In this document: piece by piece, positions 11,401-18,198 of the stretch | Layout of the letters: each line of letters begins with the position of its first letter | Position numbering within the stretch: the stretch's first letter is position 1 | NCBI RefSeq assembly: GCF_024498195.1 | Contig: NZ_CP101824.1 | Location: forward strand, 806,001 to 870,000 | From: Halovivax cerinus | Lineage (GTDB): Archaea; Halobacteriota; Halobacteria; Halobacteriales; Natrialbaceae | DNA length: 64,000 bases | Reading direction: 5' to 3' | Made by a program: the position numbers and the translations under genes | The notes under the pieces: generated by a model | What the model was told of the DNA's origin: nothing | Database searches by the model: none | What the model saw: only the letters and a program-made list of their open reading frames with translations

Positions 11401-13280
11401 GGTTGGGCGGTCGACTCCAGCGTCGATTCGATCGTCGAACGGTCCAGCGACGAATCGGCCCCGAGCATCAGCGCGATCGTTCCGCTGACGTGCGGCGCGG
11501 CCATCGACGTCCCGCTCTTGCGCGTGTACGGTTCCGCACCGGTGTGGACCTGCGTCGAGCCCGCCGATTCGACGTCGACGCCGGGTGCGATCAGGTCGAT
11601 GCCGGGCCGCGTGTCCGCGCCGAAGCCGACCGGACCGCGACTCGAGAACGGTGCGACGTCGAGCGAGTCGGGCATGCTGGCCCCGACGGTTATCGCGTTC
11701 TCCGCGACGCCCGGTGAGCCGATGGTCCGATTACCGAGTTGCCCCGCGTTTCCGGCCGCGATCACCGGGATTGGCCCCGTCGATTCGAGATTGTTTACGG
11801 CCGCGGCGACTTCGTCGGTCCCGTCCGGCACGTAGGCCGTCGTGGCGGTCACCGCCGCGGTGACGTTCCCGTCGTTGTCGTTGGCGAGTTCGACCGACCA
11901 GTTCCCCGGATCGAGCGTCCGGCTGGTCGACGGCGTGAACTTGTACAGGAGCTGTCCCTCCGGGACGGTCCCGGTTTCGAACGCGAAGCCGCCGTCGTAC
12001 CGTTCGAGCGTCTCGTTGCCGTCCGGATTCCGCAGCGTGACTGAGAGGTTCTCCGTCACGGCGGCCGGCGTCTCCTCGGGGTTACTCCCCTCGTAGGAAA
12101 CCCCAGAAACGTCGACGAACACGGACGCGGGCCGGTACGCGTCGGCGACGGTGGCGTTGACCGACGAGCTTTCGTTCGCCGTCGAGTGTACCGCGACGGT
12201 CGTATTGGTCGACTGGCCGGGTCCGACCGTCTCGTCCGTGTTCGTCTGGGTCGGTATCGGGTCGAATCCGAGACTGGCCGACGCGACGTCGGCGCTCTGG
12301 TTCGCACTCCACTCGAACGCGCTGATCACGTCCGAGACGTGACCGCCGCCGCTACTGTCGAGGACGCGCGCGTCCAACAGGTCCGCACCCGGGGCGACGC
12401 CGACCGCCTGCTTCGCGTCTCGCTGGCCAGCGATGGTCCCGGCGACGTGGGTCCCGTGTCCCTGTGGATCCCCGGTCGTGTTGTCGCCGACGAAGTCCAT
12501 CCGATCGACGACCTGTCCCTGGAGGGCGGGATGGCTGTCGTCGATACCCGTGTCGATGACGCTCACGGTGACGCCCTCACCGGAGATGCCCGACTGGTGG
12601 ACGCTATCCGCGCCGATCTCTTCGATACTGTCGACGCGTTCGCCTGACGTCTCTCGCTCGAAGTCGTCCGGCGTCGGCGTCAGGTTTCCGAACTGCTCGA
12701 GGCGCTCTCGGAACTCGTCGAGGCCGGAGTGGCCGGTCTCGTTCAGGGCCGACACCCGGCCGTCCAGAACGACCTCGTCGACGACCGCGCTGCGTGCCAC
12801 CTCCCGGATGACGTCTTCGGTGGCTTCCACGGCGATCGCGTTCCGCAGGTACAGCGACGTCACGTCGTCGACACGGCCGCGCTGTTGCTGGCGTTCCAGG
12901 TACTGCATCGTCGGGCCCTGCGTGTCGGCGGCCAGCGCCTTCATCCCGCGCTTCGCCTCGGCACTCGAGAGGCGATTCAGTTCGAGTTGGTCCTCCGGTT
13001 GCGTCCGCAGGACGAGGATAACTGGTACCGTCTCGCCGGCACCCCCGTCGTCGAGCCTGGCCTGCACCGCCGACGATAGCTTCGCGTCCGCCGTCCCGGT
13101 CGCGGGCGAGTTCACGGACCCGGCCTGTCCCAGACCGGCCTCGACCGCCTGCGTCGATCGGTCGGCGGCGGGAGCCCCAACTCCGCCGCCAGCCATCGCC
13201 GCGGATGCGACCGGTGACAACGCCATCGTCACCGCGAAGAACACCGCCAGCAACCGCGTAGAATAGCCCAGGTACGTCAT
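5400..13280 (-). CDS. Giant secreted subtilase fused to alpha-2-macroglobulin-like thioester module
   Basis: The product has 2,626 residues. Start 13280 is chosen because it places a signal peptide (MTYLGYSTRLLAVFFAV...) at the N-terminus. An I9-like propeptide is at about 80-200. The S8 catalytic domain is at about 235-640, with D243 (VIDTGID), H275 (GHGTH) and S592 (SGTSMAAPH), and carries a beta-rich insert between H and S. A DOMON/CBM9-like region follows, then a long series of Ig, MG-like and CARDB-like beta domains. The C-terminal 450 residues resemble alpha-2-macroglobulin: an A2M segment, then the thioester motif YPYGCVEQTTS (C2238, Q2241) opening an alpha/alpha toroid with repeated GxGSW/F turns. 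Bacterial A2Ms trap foreign proteases by a bait region and thioester; fusion to a protease is unusual. It heads a coupled operon with the dockerin and cohesin-like genes. Confidence 0.93.
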   Translation of the reverse strand: MTYLGYSTRLLAVFFAVTMALSPVASAAMAGGGVGAPAADRSTQAVEAGLGQAGSVNSPATGTADAKLSSAVQARLDDGGAGETVPVILVLRTQPEDQLELNRLSSAEAKRGMKALAADTQGPTMQYLERQQQRGRVDDVTSLYLRNAIAVEATEDVIREVARSAVVDEVVLDGRVSALNETGHSGLDEFRERLEQFGNLTPTPDDFERETSGERVDSIEEIGADSVHQSGISGEGVTVSVIDTGIDDSHPALQGQVVDRMDFVGDNTTGDPQGHGTHVAGTIAGQRDAKQAVGVAPGADLLDARVLDSSGGGHVSDVISAFEWSANQSADVASASLGFDPIPTQTNTDETVGPGQSTNTTVAVHSTANESSSVNATVADAYRPASVFVDVSGVSYEGSNPEETPAAVTENLSVTLRNPDGNETLERYDGGFAFETGTVPEGQLLYKFTPSTSRTLDPGNWSVELANDNDGNVTAAVTATTAYVPDGTDEVAAAVNNLESTGPIPVIAAGNAGQLGNRTIGSPGVAENAITVGASMPDSLDVAPFSSRGPVGFGADTRPGIDLIAPGVDVESAGSTQVHTGAEPYTRKSGTSMAAPHVSGTIALMLGADSSLDRSTIESTLESTAQPAPLPESAIGAGALDAYAAVDSVTAEELPGDQPESGVRELYAGIGYTDQSNAYVDQDPVADTVGDAGGVAPDLEAGAVIADGTYANFEIGMADATAPNATFTAYLDADGDDTTGHPGYDGAEYRVNVTRTFDGELYDGSAETYVYNESGVTFEPTESSFAHVNDWAFDDHPEYVDFDVRTDSYGINTSEFDWHVVAADDERTASDRLPNDGQVDTSYPVTVPGVGVAWNATAGGPATDEPLQFSLWDQDSGQLVANETVRTDARGIANTSFNTDRSSYSEFEIEIEDGHGNLVSQTYTVNPPYVDDGPTIGDGGTDPPDRTVVARNYEARMNDSFEVNVPVYTIEDGSISPYDGQASLRLAGNQNETTFDNLTVENGVFTTTVSPDEYADLVDASRGSDFIGFDVAFASNFTATDETQSAGSVRVHRRVAYESTLYPESQVTSPGTSTALTFQTVERRTGSGEIDQQHVTPSDVNSTARVQWLTDRQTAALYGELPDSVAKALAKEREDGGTADPLTREQYEAIDAAIENVSAQGVVPVTTETNVSPTSNGIGDVDVSPPEDARVGFVTVEPNDPAIDTETASVYENNAMVFVDQRIDEFTRTPSDPEESDTYELDVYADWREYQKNGWTLPNESIDLTVQLADGQTGDPVANTEVVLYTTGGETTTVTTDDSGTVETSIPAPDLDYRNVSDEFHSQEILAIAEGLRTPTGNAVRDRTSAHAYVDEVQDGSDDQPGVITRPELSYDEDTGSLGLNVTYRNESTWERTNATSTLVQLGAPDGDYDTQRDVFVGYVGNGTDDTWVSRAFDESVPASEEREYSVRTSLGTDSWGGYDALSVGGLTAHISSPDEVSAGSTANVTVTLTDRTGDPVPDATIPLYYIEAGADGTDTAAGNASIATTDENGTASFTISPDLADEFDTGYVLLRAGYATESTADSEAAFSSMRVVSKAAINGTVQFADGTPAAGEYVSALHRSGQEATGNSSQTNADGNFSVSVPRGNPYQVAFSQAPGETDGVVDLYRIASVDTLRSDVDVGTHTIPDGHHVELQVVDESGNPVSGAHLEAESHGTQPHGATGYVAVTETNADGRVTTATGDTGIELADNVTIRAAPPEGDSEYVDEHDDYTRRLDVTENESVTIALRSDGDGGQDTTPPTVRVDAPSQAVVDETITVDASASTDAGSGIANYTFTAPDGSEATQDSPQAAFTFAESGEKNITVTVTDNAGNAASETITVTVVEGPDLVTTLDVADEQRLQDGVTANVTVANDGAATYDTPFEVDVTATNGTLTESRTVSVDSLAAGDERTETIDLTAFAQSNRLTGDLSIRAAAAADTDVEEVSAENNNASTTTRVTYSDIRTRLAVPDREIKGADTTMYVVFENAGDASSDELTASLQTPMIDGGERTLTVPSLTPGAANTTSFQVTAENATVDLAVNGDTLFPAGNESSAELSVRPYQVSVSDTTVPASVENGSTFYVSSTVGANVGETVNATLSTPEGLSVVDERSRQVYVDGTRDVSWEVTAEGGQGTQKQLTVIAEAFEKRATDDASTNVTVPKVRVGDDNATTIEDGNTSSIAFEVRTETTFEHDLQIDLQAGTSGRTLKGLDYLVRYPYGCVEQTTSPMLTALNTDQYYRNTTVDYDRQKINDSIAGGVDRLAPEDGAAAQHDNGAWSMYGNDPSGDLFYTVYALYGTSEVANDPVQGDRTAVGDDLANIDRTAAAEWIEGTQNGDGSFQANHYYDDRRSMTGLALIGLEQAEQAGANATVVDDVRADAVSYLLDEQNANGSWDGDDGESAMATALAIRGLATAPDDLSGVDQSAVDAAAADGVGYLTDTQQADGSWSPYHDSNSFAWQGTVSETSAHAVLALDAAGVDATNATVQTANSYLRTVYEEDGSWGYTRATAIAIEALQATTTSETNAQTVTVTISDGQTELINESREIGGDVTLETISFSGADNQTLQELRNSSETLELTVESDGTGLVVASVSNEQLIDETEYVRNGGDA

Positions 13281-13693
13281 GTCCCGTACCACCTTCGGGC
13301 AGTCCACTGTGCCCACCTCGTTCGCGTCGTGTGATCGACGTATTGCCTGCTCATCGAACGGATGACAGAAACGGAGGCCCTTAATTCTTATCGCTCCGAA
13401 AGACAATCTTCTGAGCTAGAATGTTGGGGAAATTTTCTAGTGTTACGAATCATTTACGCCTACCCGATCGAACGATTCTATCTCAGAACCTCGTACAGCC
13501 GTTTAGGTTGTTTTGGTTGTCACAATTTCCTGTAGTTATAGATAATCAATGGTTGTGGAATGAATAGCGGACGGTCGAAACGTACCAGAAGGGAACACAG
13601 CAACAGGCATCCACTATCCGATCCGTTCCGTCGGCTCGCAGACAATCACCGCCGAAACGATCGCGTACCGAGATCACACTCAGCGATCGATCG
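13281..13693. other. Gene-free promoter region of the giant protease operon
   Basis: There is no convincing gene. The first 200 bases upstream of the protease start are AT-richer than the surroundings. They contain the inverted repeat CTAGAA (13416-13421) / TTCTAG (13435-13440), a candidate operator about 140 bases upstream of the start codon. The rest shows nothing I can name. Confidence 0.4.
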
Positions 13694-13852
13694 TTACCCT
13701 CGCAACGCCCGAACGTCCGCGAGCGACAGCCAGCATCCGCACGGACTCGCCGCGTGGGAGTGTGGACCCGACGACGTGATGCGGACCACGGGCGTCTCAC
13801 AGCGCGGGCACGGCGGGAACAGACACTCGTCCGGATCTGGGGCGTCGCTCAT
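13694..13852 (-). CDS. Small zinc-ribbon protein (52 aa)
   Basis: The product is 52 residues, starting MSDAPDPDE. It contains FPPCPRC and, about 20 residues later, SPCGCW, giving two CxxC/CxC-type metal knuckles. This suggests a treble-clef or ribbon fold of the kind abundant among haloarchaeal micro-proteins. Its start overlaps the stop of the upstream small gene as ATGA (13849-13852). The two proteins are clear paralogues (PPCPxC, PVxxI, GPHxH, DPCGC/SPCGC). Function is unknown. Confidence 0.6.
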   Translation of the reverse strand: MSDAPDPDECLFPPCPRCETPVVRITSSGPHSHAASPCGCWLSLADVRALRG

Positions 13853-14052
13853 CGGTTCGCCCCGCCGAGCATGGCCGCGAAGGTGTCCGTGTCGAACGAA
13901 CAGCCACACGGATCGGCCGTGTGCAGGTGCGGTCCGAGCGTCCGGATCGTGATCACCGGCTCCGTGCACTGTGGGCAGGGTGGATACTGCTCGCGCGGGA
14001 CGATCCCGATGCGATTCGGATCGATCGGCCTGTCGATCTCGACACGGAACGA
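13849..14052 (-). CDS. Paralogous small zinc-ribbon reading frame, start codon not found
   Basis: Translation of this frame gives ...DRPIDPNRIGIVPREQ, then YPPCPQC, GPHLHTADPCGC and an end at MLGGANR. It aligns residue by residue with the downstream 52-aa protein. The frame is open well upstream, but I see no ATG, GTG or TTG in phase before the next stop near 14199. Either an unusual start is used or the 5' end has decayed. The upper coordinate marks where similarity fades, not a start. The ATGA overlap with the next gene argues that the pair was once a translated unit. Confidence 0.45.
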   Translation of the reverse strand, partial: SFRVEIDRPIDPNRIGIVPREQYPPCPQCTEPVITIRTLGPHLHTADPCGCSFDTDTFAAMLGGANR

Positions 14053-14225
14053 ATCGTCGGCGGAGCCGGTCGTGGCCGCGTGGGTGTGCGAAAGCAGTGA
14101 AAGAGGGAGTGATAACGGGCGTGGATCACGGTGCCTCGGACTCGTCGGGAGGGCCGCACCGCTTTTCGTATCCAGGGGTATGCGGGCTGTGCACGGGGTT
14201 TATGGTCGTCTGGTTTGTAGCGTGT

Positions 14226-14268
14226 CGTGGCTTGCGTAAAACCCTAGGATCGGGTTTCGGAAGCCACG
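14226..14268. repeat. Strong nested hairpin
   Basis: Outer arms CGTGGCTT (14226-14233) and AAGCCACG (14261-14268) enclose inner arms AAACCC (14239-14244) and GGGTTT (14252-14257). The hairpin ends 6 bases before the GTG of the next reading frame. A further GTGGCTTCC near 14327 can pair with its right arm. It could be a terminator, a 5'-UTR structure or a remnant of a mobile-element end. Confidence 0.5.
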
Positions 14269-14274
14269 TCTCGG

Positions 14275-14610
14275 GTGTGCCAGCACCCGGACATTTCTGC
14301 CGACTCCGGAAGACCGGAGCCAGTGGCTTCCACGCGAGAAGACGGATACAGCATTGTACATCTACTGGAAATTAGCGATTTTTTGGAATGGGGTCGTGTG
14401 GTGGGAGTGGTTAGGGAACCCGACTCTCTATGGTGGATTGTTGGCACTGACTGTGAACCAAAGCCGATCGATTTTGGACCGGTAGATCTCCAGAGGGCCT
14501 GCTGGACGCTCTTCCGTCAGCCGGAGAACCATATGAACGAGGCGTTCACTGAAAGCTCTGAACGCAGCAACACGGGTGTAAAGACTCTTCAATTATTCCC
14601 CCAACAGTGA
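14275..14610 (+). CDS. Hypothetical protein
   Basis: The frame has 111 codons from a GTG and ends four bases before the next gene. The protein starts MCQHPDIS, is moderately acidic and has a Trp-rich centre (LWWIVGTDCEPKPIDFGP). Base composition here is noticeably lower in GC than in the flanks, as for recently acquired DNA. No domain was recognised. Support is the open frame, the acidic composition and the tight spacing to the following membrane-protein gene. Confidence 0.4.
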   Translation: MCQHPDISADSGRPEPVASTREDGYSIVHLLEISDFLEWGRVVGVVREPDSLWWIVGTDCEPKPIDFGPVDLQRACWTLFRQPENHMNEAFTESSERSNTGVKTLQLFPQQ

Positions 14611-14613
14611 CGT

Positions 14614-14874
14614 ATGATCGAGCGGCAAGACCGGAACGGACTGCGAGACGGAGCGCTCTTTCTACTCGGCGTCGTGGGTATCGTTCTCGTCGAAGTCGTC
14701 GCATCGTCAGGACCGGGCGGAAGTGAGCAGACGGCAATGCACGGCTTCCTGTTCGGGTGCTCGGTCGGAATCATGTGTTCCGGTATTTTCCGTGCTACCG
14801 GCAAACAGGCCATCTCCTCGACGGTCGCACTGGGGATCGGCTTCGCTTTCGGTGCTGTTGTCGACGTATTCTGA
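14614..14874 (+). CDS. Small membrane protein
   Basis: This 86-residue protein has three predicted hydrophobic segments: LFLLGVVGIVLVEVV, a central segment around MHGFLFGCSVGIMCSG, and a C-terminal one rich in Gly and Ala. A short charged N-terminus (MIERQDRNGLRD) precedes them. It begins four bases after the preceding frame, so the two may be co-expressed. No family was recognised. Confidence 0.6.
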   Translation: MIERQDRNGLRDGALFLLGVVGIVLVEVVASSGPGGSEQTAMHGFLFGCSVGIMCSGIFRATGKQAISSTVALGIGFAFGAVVDVF

Positions 14875-14957
14875 GTCGTATCGATGGACCAAGCGGGACG
14901 TCGTGTCACTCATCAAGGCGGGATGTGAGGGCCGGCCGAGGGGACCACGTCGCCCGC

Positions 14958-15638
14958 CTACGGGCCGGCGAAGGCGAAGTCGACGGCGTAGTAGACGTAG
15001 AGCTGGCCCAGGCCCGCGAGGATCAGGAGGGCGCCCGCGACCTGTTCGAGGCGGCCGCGGTGGGCCAGCACCCACTCGCGCCCCGCGGAGAGGCCCGTGC
15101 CGGCGGCGACGGTCACCGAGACCATGAGCGCGGCGACGGTCAGGACGTAGCTTCCGAGGACGACCAGCGCGTACGTCGTGGATCCCGAGAGCGCGAGCGC
15201 GGCGACCGCGAGCACCGCCGGGGCGACGCACCCCGCCGAGGCGGCCGCGTACCCGGCTCCGAAGATCCCGAAGCCGAGGATCCCCGTCCGGCGCTTCGGT
15301 AACTGGATCGACAGCGAGGGAGCCCGGTCGAAGACGACCAGCACCCCGAGGACGACGAGGGCGACACCGACGGCGGGTTCGACGACCGACAGGACGTCGA
15401 CGACTCGGTTCCCGACGACGTAGGTCGCCGCCAGGAACACCCCGAGGACGACGAGGACGCCCGCCCCGGCGACGAGGCCGCGCGAAAGCGACCCGGCGAG
15501 GGAGGACTCGCCCTCCGACCGCCCCACGTAGAAGCCGACGTACCCCGGCAGGAGGGCGTACGCGCAGGGCGAGAAGAACGTCAGCACGCCGGCGTAGACG
15601 GCGAACCCGACCGCGCCCGCCGTCGTGAGGCTAGCCAC
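14958..15638 (-). CDS. ccdA: CcdA-like membrane thiol:disulfide exchanger
   Basis: The 226-residue protein has six transmembrane segments. The two CcdA/DsbD-gamma signature cysteines are present: FFSPCAYALLPGY in helix 1, and SAGCVAPAV in a later helix. Such proteins carry electrons from cytoplasmic thioredoxin across the membrane to extracytoplasmic thioredoxin-like partners, for cytochrome c maturation or protein-thiol repair. It lies 3' of a TlpA-like and a SCO-like gene on the same strand, which are its likely partners. The length is typical for the short CcdA type. Confidence 0.92.
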   Translation of the reverse strand: MASLTTAGAVGFAVYAGVLTFFSPCAYALLPGYVGFYVGRSEGESSLAGSLSRGLVAGAGVLVVLGVFLAATYVVGNRVVDVLSVVEPAVGVALVVLGVLVVFDRAPSLSIQLPKRRTGILGFGIFGAGYAAASAGCVAPAVLAVAALALSGSTTYALVVLGSYVLTVAALMVSVTVAAGTGLSAGREWVLAHRGRLEQVAGALLILAGLGQLYVYYAVDFAFAGP

Positions 15639-15695
15639 GGCGGATCACCGCCGGTCGGAGGCGGGCGACTGACGAGCGACGTGGTTCGTCTGGGT

Positions 15696-16391
15696 TCATG
15701 ACTTCTCGTCCCGGACGGTTCCGCCGGCGGCGTCGATCTTCGCGAGTAACCGCTCGGTCGAGACGGCCCCCTGGTGCGTCCACTGGATGGTCCCCTCGGC
15801 GTCCGCGATCGCGGTCGACGGCGTTCCCGGCACGTTGAGCCGGATCGGGAGCCGCATCGTGGGATCGGAGGCGATGGTCCACTCGCCGCCGCCGTTCTCG
15901 TGCCACCAGGCCTCGATCTCGCCCGCCGAGACCTGCTCGCCGACGCGTTCCGACGTGATCGAGACGAACCGGACGTCGTCTCCGACCCGATCGTGGGCAG
16001 CCGTGACAGCGGGGAGGTTGTCCGCGCAGATCGGACACCAGGTCGCCCAGAACTCCATGACCGTGACGGTTCCCTCGATCGGGACGGTGAGCGAGCCGCC
16101 CTCGGTCCAGGGCAGGTCGACACGCTCGATCTCGACGGGCTCGCGGAGCTGCGGGTACGACGACGCACCGGCGTCGTCACCACCGGCCTCTCCGGACGAC
16201 GTCGACCCGGTTTCGGTGGATCCGTCGCCCCCGGACCCGGCGGACGACGTGGATCCGTCGCCGTCCGATCCGCCGTCGGTCGACCCCGCGTTTCCGGCCG
16301 GTGCCGACGGCAACCCGCCGACGGCGATGGCGCCGCCGGATCCCAGGACGGCGAGACTCGCCGCGCCGGCGATGAGCTCCCGTCGATTCAT
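15696..16391 (-). CDS. TlpA/ResA-like exported thioredoxin
   Basis: The 231-residue protein begins MNRRELIAGAASLAVLG, a Tat-like signal. A Gly/Ser/Asp-rich linker runs to about residue 80. The thioredoxin domain carries the active site WCPIC (C119, C122) and the cis-proline loop VPGTPST. TlpA-type proteins reduce disulfides outside the membrane, often during cytochrome or CuA-site maturation. The gene starts 3 bases after the SCO-like stop and is followed by ccdA, so the three form one operon. The electron route CcdA to TlpA to SCO is inferred from the families. Confidence 0.9.
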   Translation of the reverse strand: MNRRELIAGAASLAVLGSGGAIAVGGLPSAPAGNAGSTDGGSDGDGSTSSAGSGGDGSTETGSTSSGEAGGDDAGASSYPQLREPVEIERVDLPWTEGGSLTVPIEGTVTVMEFWATWCPICADNLPAVTAAHDRVGDDVRFVSITSERVGEQVSAGEIEAWWHENGGGEWTIASDPTMRLPIRLNVPGTPSTAIADAEGTIQWTHQGAVSTERLLAKIDAAGGTVRDEKS

Positions 16392-16394
16392 ACG

Positions 16395-17204
16395 TTATCC
16401 CTCGAGGACCGCGAGCATGTCTTCTTCGATCCTGGACGGTTCCGTCGTGGTCGCGTTCGGGTAGGCACGCTCGACGATTCCGTTCTCGTTCACCAGGAGG
16501 ATGAACGCGAAGTGCGGGAACACGTAGTCGTCGCCGGTGGGTTCGCCGTCCTCCCAGCCGTCGGATTCGTTCCCGCCGTGCCCGCCGTCGCCGAGATTCG
16601 GCGTCAGGGGCAGGCCGAATCCGCCGTCTTCTGCGACCAGCGTCTCCTCGACGGCCGACCACGACTCGGGCCGGAGGAAGTACCAGTCCGCGGCCGCGGG
16701 ATCGACGCCGAAGTCGTCGGCCTGCGCAGCGATCGCCCCTCTGTCGTCGCGACCAGGATCGAAGGTCACGGGGACGAACGCCGCGCCGTCTTCGAGTTCC
16801 TCGTCTCGGATCGTGAGATTGACCGTCACCAGCTGCTGTAAGAGGGCCGGACAGACGCCGTCCGGACAGTTGGTGTAGTAGAACGTGTAGAGCTGCGCTC
16901 GCTCGCCCTGGAAGTCCGTGTCCGACACTCGCACGTCGGCGAACGGGTCGGTGAAGGTGTACGACGGGACCCGATCACCGTACGTCGGGTGCGACGAGGC
17001 ACTCAGATCGAGGTCGGGCGGACCGAGCACCGCCCCCTCCGCCTGCTCCAGGCCGGATCCGGGGTCGTCGGAGCCGGAACCGCCGCTCCCGGACCCGCTT
17101 CCCGCAGTACCGCCGTCGGTTAGCGATCCGGCGTCGTCGAGACACCCCGCCAGTCCCGAGAGGCCGCCCAGTCCGGCCGCACCCAGATACGAGCGCCGCT
17201 TCAT
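16395..17204 (-). CDS. SCO1/SenC-like lipoprotein
   Basis: The 269-residue protein has a signal starting MKRRSYLGAAG and a lipobox LAGC (C21), followed by a Gly/Ser linker to about residue 55. The thioredoxin-like SCO domain contains YTFYYTNCPDGVCP (C113, C118), a widened version of the usual CxxxC copper/redox motif. A downstream FPHFAFILLVNENG supplies the conserved His. SCO proteins deliver copper to, or reduce the cysteines of, the CuA centre of terminal oxidases. It is the first gene of the operon with tlpA-like and ccdA-like genes. Confidence 0.88.
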   Translation of the reverse strand: MKRRSYLGAAGLGGLSGLAGCLDDAGSLTDGGTAGSGSGSGGSGSDDPGSGLEQAEGAVLGPPDLDLSASSHPTYGDRVPSYTFTDPFADVRVSDTDFQGERAQLYTFYYTNCPDGVCPALLQQLVTVNLTIRDEELEDGAAFVPVTFDPGRDDRGAIAAQADDFGVDPAAADWYFLRPESWSAVEETLVAEDGGFGLPLTPNLGDGGHGGNESDGWEDGEPTGDDYVFPHFAFILLVNENGIVERAYPNATTTEPSRIEEDMLAVLEG

Positions 17205-17370
17205 ACCCGACGCTGAGGAGACGAGCGATAAAGAAGGGACGGTTGTTCCACGAAACTGGGAAACGGGCCGGACGTGATCCGCACTGGCACGTTCGAATCT
17301 CGGCGACGAGCTCGCCTCGGAGACAGTGCCAAGGTCGCCTGGAGCGGTACGGACTCAGGTCTCGTCGGCC

Positions 17371-17420
17371 GTTGGGGACTCAGACATCGTGGACTGTTGG
17401 GGATTCAGACTTCGTGGAGC
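17371..17420. repeat. 25-bp imperfect tandem repeat at the phosphoesterase 3' end
   Basis: Bases 17371-17395 and 17396-17420 are 21/25 identical (both begin gttgggga). The second copy holds the last codons and stop of the phosphoesterase gene. A weaker third copy lies just upstream. It looks like local slippage or duplication. Confidence 0.5.
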
Positions 17421-17953
17421 GTCACGTCGACTGCCCCGTCGTCGACGTCGACGGTGAACATGGTCGCCCGCTCCGCCGGATCGGCGCCGGTGACGGAGCC
17501 GGGGTTGAGCACCCGGACACCCTCGTAAACGTCGTCTTCGACCTGGTGGGTGTGGCCACCGACGCCGACGATCCCCTCGCCGTCCCAGGCGCGGGTTCGC
17601 GCACGGGCGGTATCCGCGATCGCCCGCTTCCAGTCGTCGGCGCTCATGACGAAGCCGTCGTCGCCGTACACCGCCGCCTCCACCGGGTTCAGTGTCCCGT
17701 GCGTGACGACGAAGGTGACGCCGTCGATCGTCACGTCGGCGACCGACGGCAGGACCGCGTCGGCCGGGTCGGCGTTGCCGTAGACGGCCGTGAGGTCCGC
17801 GGCGAGGTCGCGCACCTCGGCGAGGAACGCGGGCGTCTCGAAGTCACCGGCGTGGATCGTGTGCTCTGCGCTGGCGATGCGCTCGCGGAACGGGTCCGGG
17901 AGTTCGGTCTCACGTTCGGGGACGTGCGAATCCGAGATGATCGCGAGTGTCAC
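17405..17953 (-). CDS. YfcE/MJ0936-type metallophosphoesterase
   Basis: The 182-residue protein has the full calcineurin-like set: SDSH near the N-terminus, HAGDF, YGNAD, VTHGT and GHTH near the C-terminus. These residues bind two metals and hydrolyse phosphodiesters. The length is typical for the compact archaeal YfcE/MJ0936 group. The physiological substrate is unknown. It appears to be a single-gene unit, with the divergently oriented HtrA-like gene beginning about 245 bases away. Confidence 0.9.
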   Translation of the reverse strand: MTLAIISDSHVPERETELPDPFRERIASAEHTIHAGDFETPAFLAEVRDLAADLTAVYGNADPADAVLPSVADVTIDGVTFVVTHGTLNPVEAAVYGDDGFVMSADDWKRAIADTARARTRAWDGEGIVGVGGHTHQVEDDVYEGVRVLNPGSVTGADPAERATMFTVDVDDGAVDVTLHEV

Positions 17954-17992
17954 GGTCGTGGATCGACCTGTCGGAGGAAATGCCTATCGGGA

Positions 17993-18066
17993 CGATCGCG
18001 GCCGTCGTACAGCACGGAGGACGACAGGCGGACACCTTCGATCGCGGCCGTCGTCCAGCATCGAGG
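17993..18066. repeat. Direct repeat in the HtrA-like gene upstream region
   Basis: Two 28-bp copies, 17993-18020 and 18039-18066, both starting cgatcgcggccgtcgt and ending gagg, are 25/28 identical and offset by 46 bases. They lie 130-210 bases upstream of the protease start. They could be tandem regulator sites or a slippage duplication. Confidence 0.5.
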
Positions 18067-18198
18067 GGGACCGCCGGGCGGCATCGCTGGCGGTGGATCC
18101 TGGAACGGAGAGCACCTGGGTCGAGCGGCGACTCGTCGACGGGCGAAGGACAGTGCAGGCCGCCCTTATTTCCGATTCGTCGGTGGCTACAGTGTGGT

